A stretch of 7,860 nucleotides of DNA. Source: Synechococcaceae bacterium WB8_1B_136. Its GTDB lineage: Bacteria; Cyanobacteriota; Cyanobacteriia; PCC-6307; Cyanobiaceae. Below, piece by piece: positions 1 to 7,860 of the stretch. The stretch covers positions 1 through 7,860 of the forward strand of contig RGNC01000090.1 of assembly GCA_010029175.1 (NCBI GenBank). The letters are read 5' to 3'. The number at the start of each line of letters is the position of its first letter. The first letter of the stretch is position 1. The position numbers were made by a program, and so were the translations under genes. Below the pieces are notes generated by a model. It worked only from the letters and a program-made list of their open reading frames with translations. It was not told the origin of the DNA and searched no databases.

Positions 1-1161
1 CGCACCCTGATGCTCCTGGGCAGCGGCGAGCTGGGCAAGGAGGTGGCCATCGCCGCCCAGCGCCTGGGCTGCCGCGTGATCGCCGTGGATCGCTACGCCG
101 GTGCGCCGGCGATGCAGGTGGCCGACCAGGCCGAGGTGATCGCCATGACCGATCCCGAGGCCCTCAAGGCCGTGGTGCGCCGGCACCGGCCCGATCTGGT
201 GATCCCGGAAATCGAGGCCCTGGCCGTCGACGCCCTGGCGGAGCTGGAAACCGAGGGCATCACCGTGATCCCCACCGCCCGTGCCACGGCGGTGACGATG
301 AACCGCGACCGGATCCGCGATCTGGCCGCCACGGAGCTGGGGCTGCGCACCGCCCGCTACGCCTACGCCAGCAGCGCCGAGGAGCTGGCCGCCGCGGCCG
401 CGCCCCTGGGCTGGCCGGTGGTGGTGAAACCGGTGATGAGCTCCTCCGGCAAGGGCCAGAGCGTGGTGGAGGGGCCGGAAGGGATCGCGGCGGCCTGGGA
501 GGCGGCCATGGCCGGCGCCCGCGGCAGCGGCGCCCGGGTGATCGTGGAGGAGTTCCTTCGCTTCGAGCAGGAGATCACCCTGCTCACGGTGAAGCAGTGG
601 AGCGGCCCCACGCTGTTCTGCCCGCCGATCGGCCACCTGCAGGAGCGGGGCGACTACCAGTGCAGCTGGCAGCCCGCCCATCTCGACTGGGACCAGCTGG
701 CGGCAGCCCAGGGCATGGCCCGTGCCGTGACCGACAACCTGGGCGGTGCGGGAGTGTTCGGGGTGGAGTTCTTCGTCTGCGCCGGCCCAGACGGCGGCAG
801 CGAGGTGGTGTTTTCGGAGCTGTCGCCACGGCCCCACGACACCGGCCTGGTGACGCTGGTGGGCCAGAACCTCAGCGAGTTCGAGCTGCATCTGCGGGCG
901 GTGCTGGGGCTGCCGATTCCGGAGATCCGCTCCACCGGCCCTGCCGCCAGCCGCGTGATCCTGGCCCCACAGGCCAGCGAGAGCGTGCACTACGAGGGGC
1001 TCGATCAGGCCCTGGCAGAGGCCGATGTGCAGGTGCTGCTCTTCGGCAAGCCGGATGCCCGCCCCCAGCGGCGGATGGGCGTGGCCCTGGCCAGCGGATC
1101 CGATCTCGATGAAGCCCGCGGCCGTGCCGATCGCGCCGCCGCCAGGATCCAGGTGCGCTGA
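1..1161 (+). CDS. purT: Formate-dependent phosphoribosylglycinamide formyltransferase (GAR transformylase 2), 5'-truncated by window edge
   Basis: This ATP-grasp enzyme makes formyl-GAR from GAR, formate and ATP, the third step of de novo purine synthesis, without using formyl-tetrahydrofolate as PurN does. The reading frame is open from base 1, and comparison with E. coli PurT as I remember it (about 392 residues) suggests that only some 12-15 N-terminal residues lie outside the window; the ATG at base 10 is internal, since E. coli has the same MLLGSGELGKEV stretch after a short leader. Counting from the first codon in the window (386 residues present), I see the N-terminal GSGELG loop (7-12), VIPEIEA (67-73), the ATP-binding KPVMSSSGKGQ segment (143-153), and the two metal-binding glutamates in GVEFF (E256) and FSELSPRPHDTG (E273). 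The C-terminal LFGKP segment is also intact. The stop is TGA at 1159-1161. No frameshift or missing catalytic motif is visible. The next gene follows on the same strand after 72 bases and is unrelated in function. Confidence 0.97.
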   Translation, partial: RTLMLLGSGELGKEVAIAAQRLGCRVIAVDRYAGAPAMQVADQAEVIAMTDPEALKAVVRRHRPDLVIPEIEALAVDALAELETEGITVIPTARATAVTMNRDRIRDLAATELGLRTARYAYASSAEELAAAAAPLGWPVVVKPVMSSSGKGQSVVEGPEGIAAAWEAAMAGARGSGARVIVEEFLRFEQEITLLTVKQWSGPTLFCPPIGHLQERGDYQCSWQPAHLDWDQLAAAQGMARAVTDNLGGAGVFGVEFFVCAGPDGGSEVVFSELSPRPHDTGLVTLVGQNLSEFELHLRAVLGLPIPEIRSTGPAASRVILAPQASESVHYEGLDQALAEADVQVLLFGKPDARPQRRMGVALASGSDLDEARGRADRAAARIQVR

Positions 1162-1233
1162 GCCTGCAGCAGATGCGAATCCCTCTGGTAAGGCGGGGTT
1201 TCGGACCTTAAGGTGCGCCCAACGAGACCGCCC
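1162..1233. other. purT-LCP intergenic spacer with a 10-bp palindrome
   Basis: This short gap holds ACCTTAAGGT (1205-1214), a perfect 10-bp palindrome, preceded by a related TAAGG (1189-1193) that could pair with CCTTA (1206-1210) across a 12-base loop. No run of T follows, so it does not look like an intrinsic terminator. It could be an operator or part of a promoter for the LCP gene, or chance. I see no convincing -35/-10 pair. The palindrome overlaps a GTG at 1213 that would otherwise be an alternative start for the downstream gene. Confidence 0.25.
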
Positions 1234-2274
1234 ATGGCCCAGGCTCAGCCCCAACCCAACAACCGCCGTTCCAGACGCTCCAACCGTTCAGCACAAGAGC
1301 GCCCGCGAACCGGACCGAGGCCGGCCGAGCGACCACTGCGCCAGACCCCAGCCGTAGCGGATCTAGACGATCGGCGCCAACGGCGCGCCAAGGCCACTCG
1401 CTCGAGCCGCGGCGGCATACCCCGCCTGCCCCTGTTTCTGGTGGGCCTGGGCCTGGGCTACGGCCTGAGCGGACCCATCCCCCACCTGGCGGGGGCGGTG
1501 CTGGCCAGCCTGCCCCATCCGGGCGGCCTGCTGCACTCCCTGGTGACCCCTGCCGGCATGGGCAACCGACGCATCGTGGTGATGGGCACCGACCATGTGA
1601 GCACCAACACCGACGTGATGTTCACGGTGCAGCTCAAGGACGGCCGCACCGAGCTCACCCAGGTGCCGCGTGACACCTTCATCGACTCGGCGAAGTATGG
1701 CGTGATGAAGGCCAACGCCCTCTACAGCAGCGGCGGCCCCGAGATGGTGAAGCAGGAGCTCAGCAAGCTGCTCTCGGCACCGGTGGATCGCTACCTGGTG
1801 ATGAACCTCGATGCGGTGCAACGCCTGGCCGACGCCCTGGGGGGCGTGGAGGTGGATGTGCCCAAACGCCTCTACTACGTGGACAACAGCCAGGGGCTCT
1901 ACATCGACCTCTATCCGGGCCGCCAGCTGCTCAAGGGTCAGGAGCTCGAGGGATTCCTGCGCTTCCGCCACGACGAACTGGGCGATATCGGCCGCATGGA
2001 GCGCCAGAAACTGGTGCTGGCAGAGGTGTTCCACAAGCTGGCCACCCCGGCGATGGTGCCCCGCATCCCTGAACTGCTTAAGATCGCCGGCAACGACATC
2101 CGCACCGATCTCTCGCCGGTGGACCTGGGCACGCTGATCACGGCGATGGGAACCACCAAACTCGCCTCCAGCCGCCTCTCGGGCACCCCCTACTGGCACG
2201 AGGATGTGAGCTACTGGATGCCCGACCTCAACCCCAACCACGCCGCCTATCGCAGCCAGGAACCAGCCCTGTAA
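1234..2274 (+). CDS. LytR-CpsA-Psr (LCP) family envelope glycopolymer transferase
   Basis: LCP proteins are membrane-anchored enzymes that move polyprenyl-phosphate-linked glycans onto the cell wall from the outer face of the cytoplasmic membrane; their cargo in cyanobacteria is not well defined, so the substrate is left open. From the ATG at 1234 the protein has 346 residues: an arginine-, proline- and glutamine-rich cytosolic tail (1-63), a hydrophobic anchor (about 64-93, LPLFLVGLGLGYGL and following), and an extracytoplasmic LCP domain. Family motifs are NTDVM (125-129), VPRDTF (144-149) and RFRHDELGDIGRMERQ (243-258). They carry the conserved Asp127, Arg146, Asp147, Arg243/Arg245, Asp251 and Arg254/Arg257 expected to bind the pyrophosphate and metal. 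No LytR_C domain follows. An in-frame GTG at 1213 would add seven residues (MRPTRPP); ATG was preferred because neither start has a strong Shine-Dalgarno and the GTG lies inside a palindrome. The gene converges on the sucrose-phosphate synthase gene, 24 bases away. Confidence 0.9.
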   Translation: MAQAQPQPNNRRSRRSNRSAQERPRTGPRPAERPLRQTPAVADLDDRRQRRAKATRSSRGGIPRLPLFLVGLGLGYGLSGPIPHLAGAVLASLPHPGGLLHSLVTPAGMGNRRIVVMGTDHVSTNTDVMFTVQLKDGRTELTQVPRDTFIDSAKYGVMKANALYSSGGPEMVKQELSKLLSAPVDRYLVMNLDAVQRLADALGGVEVDVPKRLYYVDNSQGLYIDLYPGRQLLKGQELEGFLRFRHDELGDIGRMERQKLVLAEVFHKLATPAMVPRIPELLKIAGNDIRTDLSPVDLGTLITAMGTTKLASSRLSGTPYWHEDVSYWMPDLNPNHAAYRSQEPAL

Positions 2275-2298
2275 CCGGCCCTCCAGCGGAACCGCAAC

Positions 2299-4431
2299 CT
2301 ACGGTCGCCGCAGAAATCGGTGGTGATCCAGGCCCTCCACCACCCCGCGGGCCTGGGGCTGGGAGGCAACGAACAGCTTCGAGCGACTGCGCAGACCGGT
2401 GGGGATGGCGCCGTGGTCGCCAAGCACCACCCCGAGGGGATGGCCACTCAGCAGATCGGCTTCACCCTGCTGGGAAGCCACCACCAGGATCCGCTCCAGC
2501 GGCAGCTGCCAGCGGAGCGCGAGATGGCGAATCGCCTCGGCCTTGGAGGCCCGCAGCGGCAGCACATCGAGATACCAGTGGTGAACGAGCTGGGGCCGGG
2601 CCTCCAGCTGGCGGATGCGCAGCTTCTGCCGCACCATCGCCAGCACCCCCTCCGGCGGGGGGTGCAGCAGGTAACTCACCTTGAAGTCTCCCTGCTGCGC
2701 TGGGGGCTGCGGCTGCAGTCGAGGCGCCAGCTCCACCAGGGCCGCCTCCACCGCATCCCGCCGCCAACCACTGCCGATGCGGGCCTGCCAGAGCGTATCC
2801 AGAGCTCCCTCAGACCCGTAGCGGATCTCGGTGCCCGCCTGAACGATCCACACCTGGGGTTCCCGCAGCCGCAGTTCGGCGTAGCGGTGCCGCGCCGCCT
2901 GAAAGCTGCGACCACTGAGGATGCCGAGGCCACTGGCGGCCCCGTCGGTGAGACGCTCGCGCAACCTGGCCAGGCCCTCTCCGTCGGGCGCCTCCAGGCA
3001 GCCATCGAGATCCAGCACCAGCAAGCGCTGAACCGGCGGCGGTGGCGGAATCCAGGCCACGGCCGCCTGCTCCTGGGCCAGCGCAGCGGGCTGCGGCTGA
3101 CACCGCTGCTGGGCATGGCCCAGATAACTGCACACATGGGCATCCCAGCTGAAGTGGCGACTCACGGCCTCGATGCCGTTATCGCGCCAGCGCCGCCAGC
3201 GCTCCCCATCGGCGGCAGCGGCCTCCAGGGCCGCCTGCAGGGCGTCGAGGTCGGTCACGTCCACGAGCTGCCCGTTGCCGCAGCAGCGCAGGATGTCGCG
3301 GGGGCCGCCGTCATCGGTGGCCACCAGCGGCAGGCCGCAGGCCGCCGCCTCCAGCAGGGTGAGGCCGAAGGGTTCCGTGAGCGCCGGGTTCACAAACACG
3401 CCCCCACGGCGGGCGGCCCAGCGGTAGATAGCGGGGATCTGTTCGCCGCGATGCTGCTTGGGATAGGCCACCTGGCCGTAGAGATCAAAGCGATCCACCA
3501 GCTCGAACACCTGCTGAAACAGATCGCGCCGCTGCTTGTCCAGCTGGCTGGGATCCTCGCGGCACCCCAGCACCAGCACCAGGTTGTGTCGCTGCCGCAA
3601 CAGGGCAGAGCGGCCGTAGGCCTCGATCAGGGCCGGAATGTTCTTGCGCCGCTCCGCTCGGCAGATGGCCAGCAGCGGTGGCAGCATCGGCTGGCGCAGG
3701 AACGGGCGCAACAGCTCCTCCACCGCCTCCATCTCCCCTGGCAGGGGCTGGGGATGGAAGCGAAGGGCGTCCACACCCGGCGGCACCACCCGGGCCCGCT
3801 CCGCACGGAAGCCGTCGTAGCGGGCATATTGCTGCTCCGCCTCCTGGCGGGTGCTGGTTACCACCAGAGCGCTCTGGGCCAGGGCCAGCTCTTCGGCCTC
3901 GATGCGGCGATCCATGGCGTACTGCTGCACGATCTGGTCGTGGGCCATGCCATCGGCCAGCAGGCGCCGCTGCTTCTCACGGCCCAGGGAATGGCCGGTG
4001 AACACCAGGGGAATGCCCAGCCGCTGCGACACCAGCGCCCCCACATGGCCGGCATCGGCGTAATGGGCATGGATCCAGTCGGGACGCCGGCTCTGCCCGC
4101 TGATGTGGGCCGTGATGGCATCGGCCATCTCCTCGAGATGGGGCCAGAGCAGCTCCTTGCGGAGGTAGCGCCGCGGGCCGCAGGCAAAGCGCAGGATGGC
4201 GGCACCCGGGCCCAGCGACTCCACCGGCTCGCCGTAGTCGGGTGAAACCCGCCGGTCGTGGATCTGCCGGGTGACCACCTCGACCCGGTCCACCTCCGGC
4301 CGGGCCGCCAGGCTGCGCACCAGCTCGAGCACATAGGTGCTCTGGCCTCCCGTGTCCGCATCACGACCCAGCTCCAGATCCCGCCCACGGAACAGGCCGT
4401 GCAGATGGAGATGCAGCAGATACAGACCCAC
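2299..4431 (-). CDS. sps: Sucrose-phosphate synthase, two-domain (GT4 glycosyltransferase + HAD/SPP-like domain)
   Basis: The enzyme transfers glucose from a nucleotide sugar, usually UDP-glucose, to fructose 6-phosphate, giving sucrose 6-phosphate in the cytosol; sucrose is a compatible solute in many picocyanobacteria. The protein has 710 residues and lacks the long N-terminal and linker regions of plant enzymes. The GT-B part (1 to about 445) shows HGLFRG (11-16), ELGRDADTGGQ (20-30), HAHYADAGH (121-129), TGHSLG (145-150), RAERRKN (258-264) and the EX7E motif E353-E361 in TEPFGLTLLE. A proline run (462-466) leads into a HAD domain (about 468-710). That domain has motif I DLDG (474-477), motif II SGRS (506-509) and a likely motif III lysine at 630. 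The motif IV site reads SQQGEAD (653-659) in place of the GDSGND type, so phosphatase activity is doubtful and a separate SPP is probably needed. Translation starts at GTG (4429-4431), supported by a GAGGGG ribosome binding site five bases upstream and by the usual N-terminus just before HGL. The stop is TAG. Confidence 0.95.
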   Translation of the reverse strand: MGLYLLHLHLHGLFRGRDLELGRDADTGGQSTYVLELVRSLAARPEVDRVEVVTRQIHDRRVSPDYGEPVESLGPGAAILRFACGPRRYLRKELLWPHLEEMADAITAHISGQSRRPDWIHAHYADAGHVGALVSQRLGIPLVFTGHSLGREKQRRLLADGMAHDQIVQQYAMDRRIEAEELALAQSALVVTSTRQEAEQQYARYDGFRAERARVVPPGVDALRFHPQPLPGEMEAVEELLRPFLRQPMLPPLLAICRAERRKNIPALIEAYGRSALLRQRHNLVLVLGCREDPSQLDKQRRDLFQQVFELVDRFDLYGQVAYPKQHRGEQIPAIYRWAARRGGVFVNPALTEPFGLTLLEAAACGLPLVATDDGGPRDILRCCGNGQLVDVTDLDALQAALEAAAADGERWRRWRDNGIEAVSRHFSWDAHVCSYLGHAQQRCQPQPAALAQEQAAVAWIPPPPPVQRLLVLDLDGCLEAPDGEGLARLRERLTDGAASGLGILSGRSFQAARHRYAELRLREPQVWIVQAGTEIRYGSEGALDTLWQARIGSGWRRDAVEAALVELAPRLQPQPPAQQGDFKVSYLLHPPPEGVLAMVRQKLRIRQLEARPQLVHHWYLDVLPLRASKAEAIRHLALRWQLPLERILVVASQQGEADLLSGHPLGVVLGDHGAIPTGLRSRSKLFVASQPQARGVVEGLDHHRFLRRP

Positions 4432-4436
4432 TGGCG

Positions 4437-4442
4437 CCCCTC
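4437..4442 (-). promoter_or_regulatory. Ribosome binding site of sps (GAGGGG)
   Basis: Read on the minus strand, GAGGGG lies five bases before the GTG at 4431-4429. It decides the start: the conserved sucrose-phosphate synthase N-terminus begins directly after this GTG, and the site is the clearest Shine-Dalgarno in the window, where the other visible starts have weak ones or none. Confidence 0.55.
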
Positions 4443-4449
4443 AACGGTG

Positions 4450-4467
4450 GGATGCCGGCAGGCATCC
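4450..4467 (-). promoter_or_regulatory. Perfect 7-bp hairpin in the sps leader
   Basis: On the minus strand GGATGCC pairs with GGCATCC around a TGCC loop (7 bp, no mismatch). It lies seven bases upstream of the Shine-Dalgarno of sps and does not overlap it. No U tract follows, so it is not a typical intrinsic terminator. It could stabilise the 5' end of the transcript, be an operator (it is also an inverted repeat in DNA), or be chance in GC-rich DNA. Confidence 0.35.
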
Positions 4468-4468
4468 G

Positions 4469-4497
4469 CTGTTAACGCAGGCCTAGCCAGATTTCAA
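4469..4497 (-). promoter_or_regulatory. Possible sigma70-type promoter for sps
   Basis: On the minus strand TTGAAA (4497-4492) is followed 16-17 bases later by TTAACA (4475-4470) or TAACAG (4474-4469). This would start the transcript near the 7-bp hairpin, some 25-35 bases before the GTG. The -35 is close to consensus and the -10 is poor. This is one of the few AT-richer patches in the window. The call rests on pattern only. Confidence 0.3.
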
Positions 4498-4540
4498 GCG
4501 CGCAACAGCCGCTGAAGCGGAAGAAATCCAGGACATGCCC

Positions 4541-6076
4541 TCAGCGCACCGCCGCCGCCTGGGCGGGCGTCACATCCACCAGCACCATCTCCGGACTGCC
4601 CCAGCCCTGGGGTGGCAGCAGGCTGGGGGCGGCTGGGCCCGGCCCCACCTGGCTGCCGGCCGCATAGGCACCATTCACCCAGGCCAGCAGCAGCGGCGAG
4701 AGGGGAGCGGATGTCTGCTTGGCCGGGGCCCGCAGGTTGAAGTGATCGCCCCCCTTCGCCAGCACCAGCCGGTGCCCCAGGGGCGGCGTGGCCGCGAAGG
4801 GCACCAGCGCCTCGGGGTCGGGAGGCACCACCCAATCGCGGCTGCCGGCCACCAGCAGGGTGCGGGCCTGCAGCTGGGCAGCGGCCTGGGGATCGAACAA
4901 CAGGCTGATGGGCGGACTCACCGCCGCCACGGCCTTAACACGGTCATCGGTGAGGGCCGCATCATTCACCGCGCTGGTGAAGTTGCACTGCAGCACCCAG
5001 CTGAGGGTGCGATCGGCATCGTTCACATTCGGGCAGCGCCTCTTCAGCTGCGCGGCCGAGGCCTGGCCGCCCCCGAGCTGCAGGGCCGTGATCGCACCCC
5101 AGGAGTGGCCGATCACCACCACGGCGTCAGCCTTCACCCCTGCCAGCTGCGCCAGCCGACCAGACTGGGCGGCATCGAGCATCGCGCTGACATCCAGGGG
5201 CCGCAGGCGCAGTTCAGCCGGCGAGGGGGGAGGCGCCTCGCCGCTGAGCATGGCCCGCTGCTGGTCGCGGTCGCTGCCGGGATGCAGCGGCAGCACCACG
5301 GTGTAGCCATGGCTGGCCAGGTGGCGGGCCCAGCCCTCAAAGCTCTCCGGCCCATCCCAGAGGCCGTGGGAAATCACCACCAGGCGGCCATTGGCCCGAG
5401 CCGTGGGCTGGATCAGCACCAATTGCAGCGGCGCAGGGCGGTGGGCCACCGAGAGGCTGACCTGGCTGCGCTGCACCGCCAGGGCACCGGGATTGCTCAG
5501 GTTCGGGTCCGCGCCGGCGGCGGGCAGGGTGTTGAGCAGTTGCTCGCTGCGCTGGCGCTGGCGGACATTGCGATTCATCAGGTAGACCACCCGGCCCAGG
5601 TCCACCCGAGCCGTGGTGCCCGGCAGGGCCTGCAGCAGCGAAAGGATCGTGAGCTGACCACCGGCCGCGGCACGGTTGATGGCGGCGGCGAGTTCCGGGC
5701 CGGTGAGCGTGCGGGTCTGGAGGCCATCGAGGGCTCCAAAGGAGGAGAGCACCAGCAGGGCCTGATCCATCAGCGGCGACTCGGCCGACTGCTCGAAAGC
5801 GGCCTTGCTGATCGGCAGCGGCGTCTGGAACACCTGGGACAGCTGACGGCCGATGGCGCCGTTGGTGGCGCGATCCAGATCGGCGAGGTCGCTGGTGCCG
5901 CTCAGCAGCGCCTGGGGATTGGAGAGCTCACTCACTTTCACGCTGAAGCCCACGTCCACGAACGGCAGCCGCAACTCCACCCGCTCGATCGCCAGGGCCG
6001 GCAGGCTGCCAACGGCCATCCACAGGGCGGCCCCCAGCCGGGTGGCCACAGCAAGGGAAGATCGGAGGGCGGGCAT
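4541..6076 (-). CDS. Secreted alpha/beta hydrolase with DUF1400-like N-terminal domain
   Basis: This 511-residue protein is probably an exported esterase or lipase-like hydrolase; its substrate is unknown. Residues 1-29 form a signal peptide: arginines at 5 and 13, a hydrophobic core, and a likely cleavage after ALA (27-29). The next part (about 30-150, IERVELRLPFVDVGFSVKVS and following) resembles the DUF1400 domain that precedes hydrolase domains in cyanobacteria, although this copy looks divergent. The hydrolase core starts near 230 with VVISHG (oxyanion-loop region, 233-238). It carries the nucleophile elbow GHSWG (323-327, Ser325), a probable acid Asp414 in GSRDWVVPP and a probable base His445 in GGDHF. 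Cys348 and Cys364 could form a disulfide in a cap region, fitting an extracytoplasmic site. A glycine/proline-rich tail (about 474-495) follows the catalytic histidine. The start is ATG at 6076-6074, 32 bases after the uvrB stop, with no clear Shine-Dalgarno; the signal peptide supports it. Co-transcription with uvrB is plausible. Confidence 0.87.
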   Translation of the reverse strand: MPALRSSLAVATRLGAALWMAVGSLPALAIERVELRLPFVDVGFSVKVSELSNPQALLSGTSDLADLDRATNGAIGRQLSQVFQTPLPISKAAFEQSAESPLMDQALLVLSSFGALDGLQTRTLTGPELAAAINRAAAGGQLTILSLLQALPGTTARVDLGRVVYLMNRNVRQRQRSEQLLNTLPAAGADPNLSNPGALAVQRSQVSLSVAHRPAPLQLVLIQPTARANGRLVVISHGLWDGPESFEGWARHLASHGYTVVLPLHPGSDRDQQRAMLSGEAPPPSPAELRLRPLDVSAMLDAAQSGRLAQLAGVKADAVVVIGHSWGAITALQLGGGQASAAQLKRRCPNVNDADRTLSWVLQCNFTSAVNDAALTDDRVKAVAAVSPPISLLFDPQAAAQLQARTLLVAGSRDWVVPPDPEALVPFAATPPLGHRLVLAKGGDHFNLRAPAKQTSAPLSPLLLAWVNGAYAAGSQVGPGPAAPSLLPPQGWGSPEMVLVDVTPAQAAAVR

Positions 6077-6108
6077 CAGCAGGCGACAGCATCGCCGCCC
6101 ATGCTGGC

Positions 6109-7860
<1,752 letters not shown>

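Noticed and set aside
1363..2241. 292-codon open frame on the - strand opposite the LCP gene
   Set aside because: It is antisense to an LCP domain with all its motifs intact; the His- and Val-rich product has no recognisable family.
2320..4245. 641-codon open frame on the + strand opposite sps
   Set aside because: It lies wholly antisense to a well-supported gene. Its product is rich in Gln, His, Arg and Gly with no recognisable motif, as expected from the complementary frame of GC-rich coding DNA.
4509..4520. CCGCTGAAGCGG inverted repeat downstream of the hydrolase stop as a terminator
   Set aside because: The usable stem is only 4-5 bp and no T run follows on the minus strand, so it does not meet the form of an intrinsic terminator.

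Overview
The window is GC-rich (roughly two-thirds G+C by eye) and densely coded, and it looks like ordinary chromosomal DNA of a picocyanobacterium of the Synechococcus/Cyanobium type. This assignment is inferred from gene content: a two-domain sucrose-phosphate synthase of cyanobacterial type and a secreted alpha/beta hydrolase of the DUF1400 kind, a family known mainly from cyanobacteria. No mobile element, CRISPR array, tRNA, rRNA or long repeat was found by reading.

Layout. On the + strand, 1-1161 is the 3' part of purT (formate-dependent GAR transformylase; its start lies just upstream of the window). It is followed after a 72-base gap by a LytR-CpsA-Psr (LCP) cell-envelope phosphotransferase (1234-2274). 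On the - strand, read from right to left, come uvrB (6109-7860, its 5' end cut off by the window edge), a signal-peptide-bearing DUF1400-type alpha/beta hydrolase (4541-6076) and a sucrose-phosphate synthase (2299-4431). The LCP and sucrose-phosphate synthase genes converge with only 24 bases between their stop codons.

How the genes relate. purT (purine synthesis), the LCP protein (envelope assembly), sps (compatible solute), the exported hydrolase and uvrB (nucleotide excision repair) belong to different pathways; the arrangement looks like a core-genome neighbourhood rather than one functional system. uvrB and the hydrolase are 32 bases apart and may be co-transcribed. sps has a 109-base leader with its own possible promoter, a 7-bp hairpin, a good Shine-Dalgarno sequence and a GTG start, so it may be controlled separately, as expected for a salt-acclimation gene.

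The most notable point is the C-terminal phosphatase-like domain of the sucrose-phosphate synthase: it keeps the two aspartates of HAD motif I, the motif II serine and a candidate motif III lysine, but has lost the acidic motif IV. I found no evidence for a previously undescribed system here.
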